Notes: a model not told the origin generated them from the letters alone. Shown: positions 1 to 5,890, numbered from the stretch's first letter. The stretch is 6,539 nucleotides of DNA from JBBRYB01 sp038238115 (GCA_038238115.1 JBBRYB010000135.1:1-6539), one strand, 5' to 3'. Numbers and translations: made by a program.

Positions 1-621
1 ACCGCTTGCGGCACAACCCTGCAGTGCGCCCAGCCAGCCGGTCCGGGCCGTCGGAGCGGTCTCGATCCACGAGCGAATGGCCTGGATCCCCAGGACGTCG
101 GCAAGGCGGGTGATCACCGTCTCCCCGCCGGCCCGCAGCTCCCTGGCCTCGGCGGCCATGAGCCTGAGCGTGCTGTGCATCCAGTCGGGCTGCCGCGACC
201 CCGCCGCCTCGATGTGGACGACCGGAGGCAGCAAGTGGACGAGGTCGAAGGCGTTGGGGTGGTTGAAACGGATTGCGGCACAGATGACGTTCGACACGGC
301 GCCGCCACCGCCATGGCGGAGGATTTCGTAGTTGTCGGTCACGAGTTCGCGCTCGAGTTCCCACACTGGGCCGGCGTCATACCGGTGGCACTCGTTCGCA
401 GCGACCCGGTGCCCGATCTGGGTGGCACACCGACCAATAAAGGGTTCACGCGGGCCGGCGGGACCGTCACCTACCGCCGGATCGGTGTCACCAGGCCGGC
501 AGTCACGACAAGGACCCTTTCGAGCGGGCGTCGCCGGCACGAGGCGCCCATAAACGTCCACCGACGCAGCCTGTAGCCACCCACCCGGAATTGCCGGCGC
601 CCGGGCGTTGAACGGCAGCAT
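1..621 (-). CDS. AraC-family regulator, sensor-domain part only, cut by left edge and probably degraded
   Basis: The minus strand is open from 651 to the window edge. From about position 414 down to 19 the translation closely resembles the cupin-type ligand-binding half of AraC regulators (AraC_binding/cupin_6 group): YEILRHGGGG at 301-330, then ICAAIRFNHP, LVHLLPPVVHIEA, WMHSTLRLMAAEARELRAGG, VITRLADVLGIQAIRSWIE and TGWLGALQ. In this family these precede the DNA-binding helix-turn-helix pair, which would lie beyond the edge. Such proteins sense a small molecule and control nearby genes. Two things are odd. The part upstream of about 414 (PATPARKGPCRDC..., Pro/Arg/Cys rich) does not look like the beta-strand cupin start expected there. 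After WLGALQ the residues GCAASG do not match the family's usual continuation (about D-x-x-I-G-R-A), which I recall but cannot align here. The only ATG upstream of the conserved part is at 619-621, without a clear Shine-Dalgarno. Family assignment is firm; start and intactness are not. Confidence 0.62.
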   Translation of the reverse strand, partial: MLPFNARAPAIPGGWLQAASVDVYGRLVPATPARKGPCRDCRPGDTDPAVGDGPAGPREPFIGRCATQIGHRVAANECHRYDAGPVWELERELVTDNYEILRHGGGGAVSNVICAAIRFNHPNAFDLVHLLPPVVHIEAAGSRQPDWMHSTLRLMAAEARELRAGGETVITRLADVLGIQAIRSWIETAPTARTGWLGALQGCAASG

Positions 622-731
622 GAGCACATCCGGTATCGGCGGATGAGCACCTCAGACCAACCTGGGCCCGCCGTCCACAACGCGCTGCGAGGGAGCCGCT
701 CTGGGATATCTCGGCGGCGAGCAGGACGCCG

Positions 732-1016
732 TCAGTCAGGGCGAGTAATACCCCGGGCGTCCAGATCCCTCGGACCCTCGGGGACGGCTTCGGGAGCAGG
801 TTTGTCGTATCTCCGGAGCGCCTCGGCACACTGGTTGAAGTTCAGCGGGTGGTAGTTGGCGCTGTCCGGGTTACTGCTGAAGGTTATCCAGAGGGCGCCC
901 TTCGGTAAGTCCTGATCGTGGTCGTTCAGCTGCAGGTGGATCTGCTCACCGTGGTCCCACCACACATTGAAGCCACCGATCCGAATGCCCTTGTTTTCCG
1001 CTTTGCTGGTCGCCAC
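732..1016 (-). CDS. Small hypothetical protein, 94 aa
   Basis: I do not recognise the family. The GTG start at 1014-1016 is chosen because AGGAG (1023-1027 on the complement) lies 6 bases upstream; the stop is TGA at 732-734. The first 70 residues look like a compact soluble domain with mixed hydrophobic and aromatic positions: GIRIGGFNVWWDHG (10-23), EQIHLQLNDHDQDLP (24-38), GALWITFSSNPDSANYHPL (40-58) and NQCAEALRRYDKP (61-73), suggesting a small beta-rich fold ending in a helix. The last 20 residues are Pro/Glu/Arg/Asp rich and probably disordered. There is no signal peptide, membrane segment or metal-binding cysteine cluster (one Cys, residue 63). It lies downstream of the exonuclease on the same strand, but the 318-bp gap argues against a simple operon. 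Good Shine-Dalgarno and protein-like composition support a real gene; function unknown. Confidence 0.72.
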   Translation of the reverse strand: MATSKAENKGIRIGGFNVWWDHGEQIHLQLNDHDQDLPKGALWITFSSNPDSANYHPLNFNQCAEALRRYDKPAPEAVPEGPRDLDARGITRPD

Positions 1017-1334
1017 CTCGTACTCCTAACGTTTCGGGCCGATACTCGCCACCCACAATCGTTGCCTGTTCTCCCGAACCGGCTTCAAGAGTACTCGCCG
1101 ACAGCGGATGAGCCCTGCTCGCTGAGCCAAGTCTCACGGGCGCGCCGTTGCGGCTCTCGGACTGGGTCTCGCGAGCGAGCGCGTCGGTGTCGCAGGACCC
1201 GAGAACCCGCGCAAATGCCGGCTGAAGAGCTCGCAGCGACTCGTGTGGCCACCCGGTATCGCCTCTGTGCCACGCTATGGGAAGGAGGCGACGAACTAAC
1301 GAACGACCTCCACGCCGCCGTGGTCGGCTGACGC
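1017..1334. other. 318-bp gap without a convincing gene
   Basis: Reading frames cross this stretch on both strands, but their translations are Arg/Ser rich and lack domain character, so I treat them as chance. I see no tRNA-like sequence. It holds the Shine-Dalgarno of the 94-aa gene at its left end (1023-1027, minus strand) and, by position, should hold that gene's promoter, though I cannot point to a clear -35/-10 pair. At its right end is the short hairpin described separately, just past the exonuclease stop. Confidence 0.5.
1310..1323 (-). terminator. Weak stem-loop just downstream of the exonuclease gene
   Basis: CCACG and CGTGG form a perfect 5-bp stem around a 4-base loop, 11 bases past the exonuclease stop on the minus strand. 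There is no run of T after it, so it is not a classic intrinsic terminator. Actinobacterial terminators often lack the T run, so a role in 3'-end formation is possible but unproven. Confidence 0.25.
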
Positions 1335-2642
1335 TCACACCTCGCCGAGTCGGCGCCAAAACGTCGCTTCGACCATGATTGGCACGGCTTGCTCCTGCGC
1401 CTTGCGGACCTGCGCGGTGTCCGTCTGATCGGTGCCAATGACGAGCAAGTCAGTCGTGCCGCTAACCGTTGTAGCGTATTGGAACTGGTGTTTCGCAGCG
1501 AGGGCCTCACGAATGTTGGGCCGGTGGATTCCTGCTCCAGAGAATGCGACTGCCGTGCCGGCCATCTCGTTCCGGAAGGCTTCTACGTCGGTCTTGAGTC
1601 GCGTTCTCGCCGCCTTCACCATCGCAGCCCAATCGGAGACGTCGACGTTCAGCCACGCCGCCACTTTTTCAATCTCCTCGCGCTCGGCCTTGGTGATCTT
1701 CCGGTCTTCAAGCGCTGTGTCGATGAGCCCGAGGAGCACCTCCTGGTGAAAATCGCGCACCTCCTCGGAGGTGAGTCCGAGACGCATCGTCGTCGACGTG
1801 AGCGAGTCCACCTCCTCCGGCGACACGTAGCCGTCCGCGATGGCGTCCTGCAAGGCGACGAGGTACGCGTCTGCGGCGGCAGGGTCACGATCGGAAGTGC
1901 CGTCGTGCGGCGGGAGCGCGTTGATCAGTCCTGCGAGCACCGGGCGAGCGGTGGTCAGCGCCGACGCTCGACGCCGATCAACTTGTGGCGCAGGCTTCCA
2001 TTCCGGCATCCGTCGGAGCCGGGTTACACCCTGCGCTACGAACGTGCGTGGGTCGATCTTGCTCATGAAGGCGTGGAGCAGTTGCGCAGTCGCACGGCAG
2101 TCGCCGAGGGCGCTGTGTTTTTCGTATCGGATCCCGAGCTCGAAGCACGCCCGGTCCAGCTTGCGCGGGATGTCGACCGCTCTGCACAGGTCGACCGTGC
2201 ACAAGGTTCTCCAGTCGCCCAGATCGTCGTCGGTGTAGTCAAGGCAACGCTTGAACTCCTGCTGGAGGAACTCGGTGTCGAACATGGCGTTGTGAGCCAC
2301 GACGACACGCCCGTTGAGCCGGTGCGCGACCTCGACAAGGACGGCGCTCGTCGGTGGCGCCGCCTTGAGCCAGTCGGCCTCGATCAGATGAACTCGCTTC
2401 GCCCGCGCCTCCTCGGCGATGACACCCTCTGGCTGCACGAGGCTGCAGAACTCGTCGCGCACGTTCCCCCGTGCATCGGTAATGACCACGCCGACCTCGA
2501 TGATTCGGTGGATGCGAGGGTCGAGCCCTGTGGTCTCGACATCGACGATGGCGAACTCGTGCGGGATGCCGGTTGATCCCGGCGTCACCGCCGTCCTTGC
2601 CTTCGTTACGGCCGCCGACTTGAGCCGGTCGAGCATCCCCAT
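1335..2642 (-). CDS. DEDDh (DnaQ-like) 3'-5' exonuclease with TerB-like segment and C-terminal BRCT domain
   Basis: This is predicted to be a cytosolic, metal-dependent 3'-5' exonuclease of the DnaQ/epsilon superfamily. Counting 435 residues from the ATG at 2640-2642: exonuclease motif I is IVDVETTGLDP with Asp34 and Glu36; motif II is VVAHNAMFDTEFL with Asp122; motif III is KHSALGDCRAT with His176 and Asp181. All four acidic residues and the motif-III histidine are present, so the domain should be active. Residues about 255-340 are helical and acidic (AYLVALQDAIADGYVSPEEV, then IDTALEDRKITKAEREEIEK), resembling a TerB-type tellurite-resistance fold. Residues 362-435 look like BRCT (AVAFSGAGIHRPNIREALAA, then TDLLVIGTD, ending FWRRL), a protein- or DNA-end-binding module known from DNA ligase LigA. 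A GAGG 9 bases upstream favours the 2642 start; an ATG at 2694-2696 adds 18 Arg/Pro-rich residues and lacks a clear Shine-Dalgarno. It follows the GIY-YIG nuclease on the same strand. The substrate is unknown; repair or defence is inference. Confidence 0.9.
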   Translation of the reverse strand: MGMLDRLKSAAVTKARTAVTPGSTGIPHEFAIVDVETTGLDPRIHRIIEVGVVITDARGNVRDEFCSLVQPEGVIAEEARAKRVHLIEADWLKAAPPTSAVLVEVAHRLNGRVVVAHNAMFDTEFLQQEFKRCLDYTDDDLGDWRTLCTVDLCRAVDIPRKLDRACFELGIRYEKHSALGDCRATAQLLHAFMSKIDPRTFVAQGVTRLRRMPEWKPAPQVDRRRASALTTARPVLAGLINALPPHDGTSDRDPAAADAYLVALQDAIADGYVSPEEVDSLTSTTMRLGLTSEEVRDFHQEVLLGLIDTALEDRKITKAEREEIEKVAAWLNVDVSDWAAMVKAARTRLKTDVEAFRNEMAGTAVAFSGAGIHRPNIREALAAKHQFQYATTVSGTTDLLVIGTDQTDTAQVRKAQEQAVPIMVEATFWRRLGEV

Positions 2643-2765
2643 GAGGTTTGGCCTCGGTCGTCGTTTCCCCGGTGTCGGAGTGTACCGGCGGGGCATCGGC
2701 TTGCCGAACGGCGAGTAACTGCGACCTCACGCCCCTGGACACCTTGGATCTCGCCCCGGAAGGCG

Positions 2766-2788
2766 GTCGTCGTTCCGATTGCGGGACT
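2766..2788 (+). repeat. Diverged copy of the intergenic repeat unit, between the two nuclease genes
   Basis: This 23-base stretch matches the start of the tandem repeat unit at 4290-4312 in 19 of 23 positions by eye, including identical GTCGTCGTTC and TGCGGGAC blocks. It ends just before the GIY-YIG stop codon, in the gap ahead of the exonuclease gene. Confidence 0.55.
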
Positions 2789-2795
2789 AGCCCTA

Positions 2796-3620
2796 CTAGT
2801 CCAGCGACTCCGGATCGAAGACCGCGCGGACCGACAGCTTGAGCGTGACAGCGATCTGGTCGAGGAACTTGGTCGTTGTGAGGAACCACTCCCGTCCGAC
2901 GGCCCTTCCCTCGCTTCGCAAGTGGTCGGCCGCATCCAGGAGGTCGTGGAACTTCCGCTCCACTTCGGCACTGGTCTCGCCTCCCACCGGGTAGACGCGT
3001 AGGAGGACTGGCTCCTCCGGAAGAACGGTCTCCCGCTTCTGCGCTCTGAATCGCTGGATGACCGAGTTGCCGCTGTGGCCAACCTTGAGAAGCGTGTGCT
3101 GCCGCTCCGGGTCATACGGATAACGGAGGTAGTGCGGCAGCGTGTACACGTAGATGCCCGGCTCTGCGTGCTCTTCTGCGGCCTTTGTAGCGGCAAGCGC
3201 CTGGTGCTCTTCAGCCGCCTGGGCGTCTGGATCACCGATCCGAGACTCGAGGACCGCTAGCCGCTGCTCCAGCCGCTGCCGAGCGGCGTGTGAGAATGGG
3301 ACGGTCTTGAGGAACTTTCGAAACCTGGCCGCGGTCTGCGAGGCAACGCTCGGAGCTGATGGGAGGTCGCCCTCGATGAGCGCCCTGATGGTGCGCTTGT
3401 AGTTCCAGACGAAATTCTGGTTCTCAACTCCTCTCTGGACGCGGAGTTCCTCGTCTGACAGGCCGTCACGCAGCCCGCGGTACACCTCGCCGAGGACGGT
3501 GGTGTCGGACTCCAACGCCTTCTCGATTTCGCCTCGGATTGTGGCTTCCTCATCCTCCGCGAGGGCGTTCCCGGCAGCCTCGACCTGCTCCATGGCGCCA
3601 GCGCCCGACTGATTGATCAT
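2796..3620 (-). CDS. GIY-YIG (T5orf172-like) nuclease with N-terminal helical domain
   Basis: This is a predicted 274-residue GIY-YIG-fold endonuclease of the T5orf172 type. The catalytic domain spans about 154-262: GIYVYTL at 155-161 is the GIY...YIG-like entry strand, LLKVGHS at 178-184 gives the conserved K-x-G turn, Arg190 in IQRF is the expected arginine, AEVERKFHDLL at 218-228 carries the metal-binding Glu221 and His225, and GREWF at 242-246 is the usual late G-R-E-[WF]-F motif. Residues 41-83 (EVYRGLRDGLSDEELRVQRG, then FVWNYKRTIRALIEG) look like a helix-turn-helix-type DNA-contact domain. Residues 110-152 are Ala/Glu/Arg rich and probably a coiled-coil linker. GIY-YIG domains cut DNA in repair, restriction and homing; this architecture does not decide between them. 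The start is the ATG at 3618-3620, which directly abuts AGGAGG; ATG 3591-3593 is the alternative. Upstream the frame is open to 3821, but the Arg/Pro-rich translation looks non-coding. The DEDDh-BRCT exonuclease follows on the same strand. Confidence 0.87.
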   Translation of the reverse strand: MINQSGAGAMEQVEAAGNALAEDEEATIRGEIEKALESDTTVLGEVYRGLRDGLSDEELRVQRGVENQNFVWNYKRTIRALIEGDLPSAPSVASQTAARFRKFLKTVPFSHAARQRLEQRLAVLESRIGDPDAQAAEEHQALAATKAAEEHAEPGIYVYTLPHYLRYPYDPERQHTLLKVGHSGNSVIQRFRAQKRETVLPEEPVLLRVYPVGGETSAEVERKFHDLLDAADHLRSEGRAVGREWFLTTTKFLDQIAVTLKLSVRAVFDPESLD

Positions 3621-3626
3621 CCTCCT
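3621..3626 (-). promoter_or_regulatory. Shine-Dalgarno abutting the GIY-YIG start codon
   Basis: Read on the minus strand, AGGAGG touches the ATG at 3618-3620 with zero spacing, against a usual 5-9 bases. The next in-frame ATG (3591-3593) is 27 bases away, which is too far. Either initiation here is inefficient, or the real start is elsewhere or leaderless. Confidence 0.5.
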
Positions 3627-3815
3627 ACACTGCCCGATCCGGAGCGTCGGCCGCAGCGCTCGCGGGCAACCGAGCGACAGCTCGGCGGCACCACGGCGTC
3701 CGATAGCGCTCGTCGCACCCGGCCGGCATACGCAGTCGGCGGAGTATTCCCGGAATCGGCCGTTGGGACGCTCCGTGGCGCGTGGGGAGGCAGCGGGGCG
3801 CCGGCGTGGCTGGTG

Positions 3816-3837
3816 CCGCAAGCGGATCCGCTTGCGG
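3816..3837. repeat. Perfect 22-bp palindrome containing the repeat motif
   Basis: The half-site CCGCAAGCGGA is followed at once by its exact complement, giving an 11+11 dyad with no spacer. Its right half continues into CCGCTTGCGGGA (3828-3839), a copy of the motif found in other gaps. It lies about 90 bp upstream of the DUF3565 start and 195 bp upstream of the GIY-YIG start. It could be an operator for a dimeric regulator or a paired REP-like element. Confidence 0.6.
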
Positions 3838-3925
3838 GAGTCGGTCCCGGGCGGAGGGGGCGGCTGCTTCCCCCGGGTCTGCAGGTGGCGCCGGCTCGCC
3901 CGGACGGGACGCCAGACTGGGTGGC

Positions 3926-4123
3926 ATGGATCGAACGATCGTCGAATTCCGGCAAGACGACGGCGGCACGTGGATAGCGGACCTTGAATGCGGCCACAGC
4001 CAACACATTCGTCACCAGCCGCCCTTCAAGCTGGCGCCCTGGGTCCTCGAGGACGAGGGTAGGGCCTCACGGATCGGCCAACCGCTGGAGTGCCGGCTCT
4101 GCGATCAACAGGGCTCCTCCTGA
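3926..4123 (+). CDS. DUF3565 family protein (small putative zinc-binding protein)
   Basis: The 65-residue product from the ATG at 3926-3928 matches the DUF3565 pattern throughout: RTIVEFRQDDGGTWIADLECGHSQHIRH (the family's IVGFH-x-D-x-x-G-D-W-V-A-x-L-x-CGHGQHVRH), then PPF...PWVLEDEGR at 32-46, LEC at 54-56 and CRLCD at 56-60. Cys22, His24, Cys56 and Cys59 are positioned to bind one zinc ion; that binding is inferred from spacing. The molecular function of DUF3565 is not known to me; members are cytosolic and usually 60-80 residues, so this one is full length. An upstream extension of the same frame to 3782 is Gly/Ala/Arg rich and unlike the family, so it is excluded. No strong Shine-Dalgarno precedes the ATG (only GGGTGG), so translation may be weak or leaderless. 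Confidence 0.85.
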   Translation: MDRTIVEFRQDDGGTWIADLECGHSQHIRHQPPFKLAPWVLEDEGRASRIGQPLECRLCDQQGSS

Positions 4124-4479
4124 GCAGGCATTGGATTACCGGCACCTCGTGCGGCCGGACGAGCCGCCATCCCCGAAGCGCATCCACCGACGGAACGTGG
4201 GTGCATGCCCTGTCAACGGACAGCACCCTCCCGTCGGACGGCTCCCGGCGTTCCGAAAACGGTTCCGCCTGCGGGACCCGGTCACTGGTGTCGTCGTTCG
4301 GCCTGCGGGACCCGGTCGTCGTTCGGCCTGCGGGACCCGGTCACCCTCCTCCTGCGGGACCCGTTCGTCGTTGCGGCTGGGCGCCTGGCCATGGGCGAGT
4401 CCTCCCCTAACGCCGGTCGTGCGCACTGCACCTGCGCACGTTCGCCGGATCGCGGTCGCTGTGATCCACTGGCATTGCC
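4124..4479. other. 356-bp gap holding tandem repeats, no gene
   Basis: Long frames cross this gap on both strands, but they translate the repeat into Gly/Pro/Arg-rich chains and show no domain. The centre (4263-4374) is the tandem repeat array; the flanks hold nothing I can name. The promoter of the membrane-protein gene is expected near the right end. Confidence 0.5.
4263..4374 (+). repeat. Tandem GC-rich repeat, about 25-bp period, four copies
   Basis: The core CCTGCGGGACCC recurs at 4268, 4302, 4327 and 4351, spaced 34, 25 and 24 bases. Copies two and three share an exact 28-base match (4290-4317 and 4315-4342, overlapping by GTC). Copy one has a longer spacer and a different lead-in (GGTTCCGC). 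Copy four lacks the GTCGTCGTTCGG lead-in, but a partial lead-in TTCGTCGTTGCGG follows it. Each core can fold as a tiny hairpin (CCGC/GCGG or GGG/CCC). It is intergenic, between DUF3565 and the membrane-protein gene. Confidence 0.85.
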
Positions 4480-4707
4480 ATGATCACCTTGTTCGGAGTG
4501 TTGGCCCTCACGTTCATGATGACCATGTACGCGTTGGAGCACCGCTGGGTCGGGTTCGTGCTCGCCTTCGCCGTCGGCTGCTTGCTGTCGAGTGCCTATG
4601 GATTCCTGGCAAGAACTTGGCCCTTTGGCGTCGTTGAACTCGCCTGGGGGGCGGTGGCGGTGCGGCGCTGGCTGGGCACTTCCAGCGTTGCCCACGGGCA
4701 TCACTGA
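4480..4707 (+). CDS. Small integral membrane protein, 75 aa, unknown function
   Basis: I know no functional name for it, but the sequence is plainly membrane protein. Residues 1-18 (start ITLFGVLALTFMMTMYAL) and 24-43 (VGFVLAFAVGCLLSSAYGFL) are membrane-spanning, and 47-61 (WPFGVVELAWGAVAV) is a third, shorter hydrophobic or amphipathic segment ending in RRW. Positive residues sit at HR (21-22) and RR (62-63), and the tail ends in AHGHH. There is no cleavable signal peptide. The charged pair EH between helices one and two and the WPFGVVE motif look like conserved family features, though I cannot align it. The ATG at 4480 has no obvious Shine-Dalgarno, so it may be leaderless or weakly translated. 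It stands alone between a repeat-filled gap and the SCO6745-family gene, 172 bp away on the same strand. Confidence 0.78.
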   Translation: MITLFGVLALTFMMTMYALEHRWVGFVLAFAVGCLLSSAYGFLARTWPFGVVELAWGAVAVRRWLGTSSVAHGHH

Positions 4708-4865
4708 TCGCCGGCCGTGGGTGGAGCCATGACCCGGAGACGAGATGCTGGTCCACCTCGCTGCTTGTCAGCGATCGTCAGGTGAATGGTCGCTGTGCGA
4801 TGAGTCTCGCGACGCGCGGGCGTCCAACTGGTCGTGCCTCTCCGCAAGGGGCGTTGGGCCGCAGC

Positions 4866-4871
4866 AGGAGG
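4866..4871 (+). promoter_or_regulatory. Strong Shine-Dalgarno fixing the SCO6745-family start
   Basis: AGGAGG sits 8 bases before the ATG at 4880. This fixes the start there rather than at the in-frame ATG at 4745, whose extra 45 residues (Cys/Arg/Ser rich) have no family resemblance. Confidence 0.8.
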
Positions 4872-4879
4872 AGCACACC

Positions 4880-5701
4880 ATGAACTCGACGGCACGCCGG
4901 ATGTTCGAGTTGGTCGAGCCGATCGGTGCTATCCCCTATTCAGCCGACGAACCGAACGAGGCGATGTTCGCCCTGGGGTTCACCAACTACTGGGACACCT
5001 ACTTCGCCGGACGGGCGGCGCCCCTGGGCCTCGCCCCCGCGGAGGTGGTGGACGCGCTCTTCTACAACTTCGCTCCCGGCGAGGTGGACCGCCACATCCC
5101 CAAGGTGTGGCGCACCACCACGCCCAAAGCGGCGATCGCCGCCCGTCAGGCCGGCTGTGTGAAGGCATTGCGGCGGATACTTGGCGACCACGTCGACGCT
5201 ACTGCGTTCGCCCGCGCCGCCGACCTGCTCCTCTCGGCGGCAACCAGCGCGCCGTTCGAGGGCCGGCCGATGTACGCCGCCTTGCGCGCGATCCCGACCC
5301 CCGATGACGTGGTGGCCCGCCTCTTCCACGCAGCTTCCCTGCTACGCGAGCACCGTGGCGACGGGCACATCGCGGCCCTGATGATCGAAGGTGTCGGCCG
5401 CCTCGAGGCTCACGTCCTCCTCGCCCTCGACATGGGCATGCCCGCGGAGAAGTTCGGCCGTATCCACCACCTCCCTGCCCCACAGCTCGCCGCGGTGATC
5501 GACGGGGTGCGCGCTCGCGGCCTGATCGGTGACGACGACTGGCTCAGCGAACAGGGCCGCGCCGTCAAACGACGGGTCGAGGAGCTCACCGACGACCTCG
5601 CGGCGAAGCCCTACGAGAGCCTCGAGCCCCACGAGCTCGACGAGCTCGTGAGGGCTCTCGAGCCGTTGGCCAAACTGCTGCTCGCCGCCCAGGACTGGTA
5701 A
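4880..5701 (+). CDS. SCO6745 family protein (SalK-like, winged-helix related)
   Basis: The 273-residue product matches the actinobacterial SCO6745/SalK family over its full length. Landmarks are ARRMFELVEPIGAIPYSADE (5-24), the signature NYWDTYFAGRAAPLG (36-50), EVVDALFYNFAPGEVDRHIP (55-74), the central ALRRILGD (96-103), the highly conserved LREHRGDGHIAAL (154-166), and a C-terminal helical region (about 195-272) with RARGLIGDDDWLSEQGRAVK, which resembles the wing and recognition helix of a MarR-type winged helix. Family members are cytosolic; SalK is linked by annotation to a sensor-kinase role, but no kinase motif is present here and the true function is unknown. The start is fixed by AGGAGG 8 bases upstream. 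Length and motifs are normal, with no truncation. It is flanked by gaps of 172 and 260 bp, so it is probably transcribed alone. Confidence 0.92.
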   Translation: MNSTARRMFELVEPIGAIPYSADEPNEAMFALGFTNYWDTYFAGRAAPLGLAPAEVVDALFYNFAPGEVDRHIPKVWRTTTPKAAIAARQAGCVKALRRILGDHVDATAFARAADLLLSAATSAPFEGRPMYAALRAIPTPDDVVARLFHAASLLREHRGDGHIAALMIEGVGRLEAHVLLALDMGMPAEKFGRIHHLPAPQLAAVIDGVRARGLIGDDDWLSEQGRAVKRRVEELTDDLAAKPYESLEPHELDELVRALEPLAKLLLAAQDW

Positions 5702-5848
5702 GAGGTGGCCGCGACTGCTCTGCCCTCGACACCTGCCGGAACCGAATGAGCTCGTCAGCGTTCGCCACCCCGTGCTCGCGGCGACCGTCCCCAGAGCCGG
5801 GTAGGTGAGGCGCACGGCCGGGTTGCATTCCGCCCGTATGTCCTACGA

Positions 5849-5858
5849 GGGACGTCCC
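5849..5858. promoter_or_regulatory. 10-bp palindrome upstream of the DUF1508 gene
   Basis: GGGACGTCCC is a perfect dyad about 105 bp upstream of the GTG start of the DUF1508 gene. It may be a regulator-binding site, but a 10-bp GC-rich palindrome can also occur by chance. Confidence 0.25.
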
Positions 5859-5868
5859 AACCGAGGAT

Positions 5869-5880
5869 CGGCTTGCGGGA
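5869..5880 (+). repeat. Single copy of the dispersed repeat motif
   Basis: CGGCTTGCGGGA matches the core found at 3828-3839 and in the 4263-4374 array, again in an intergenic gap and in the same orientation. It shares only the core, not the GTCGTCGTTC lead-in. Confidence 0.45.
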
Positions 5881-5890
5881 GGTTCGGACA

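Larger units (their letters stand above)
3621..3925. other. 305-bp divergent intergenic region
   Basis: This gap separates the minus-strand GIY-YIG gene from the plus-strand DUF3565 gene, so it should carry both promoters. I see no convincing gene in it and cannot name clear -35/-10 boxes. Its main content is the perfect palindrome at 3816-3837 followed by a very G/C-rich stretch (3845-3885). Confidence 0.5.

Noticed and set aside
1017..1334. Possible tRNA or other RNA gene in the 318-bp gap
   Set aside because: I found no T-loop-like GGTTCGA motif on either strand and no cloverleaf-like pairing by eye.
1389..2576. Long plus-strand open frame of 395 codons opposite the exonuclease gene
   Set aside because: It lies antisense to a gene with complete DEDDh motifs, and its translation is Arg/Val/Asp rich with no domain: a typical shadow in GC-rich coding DNA.
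2786..2800. ACTAG/CTAGT inverted repeat over the GIY-YIG stop codon as a terminator
   Set aside because: The stem is 5 bp and AT-containing, overlaps the stop codon and has no T run; too weak to call.
3621..3821. Upstream extension of the GIY-YIG frame by 67 codons
   Set aside because: The translation is Arg/Pro/Gly rich without family resemblance and crosses the palindrome; the Shine-Dalgarno-like AGGAGG would lie inside it.
3782..3925. Upstream extension of the DUF3565 frame by 48 codons
   Set aside because: The Gly/Ala/Ser/Arg chain is unlike DUF3565, which begins at the M-x-R-x-I-V motif.
4263..4374. CRISPR array
   Set aside because: Repeat spacing is 24-34 bases with units nearly back to back, so there are no unique spacers of normal length, and no cas gene is present.
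3984..4637. Plus-strand open frame of 217 codons across the repeat region
   Set aside because: It overlaps two supported genes in another frame, and its middle is translated tandem repeat.
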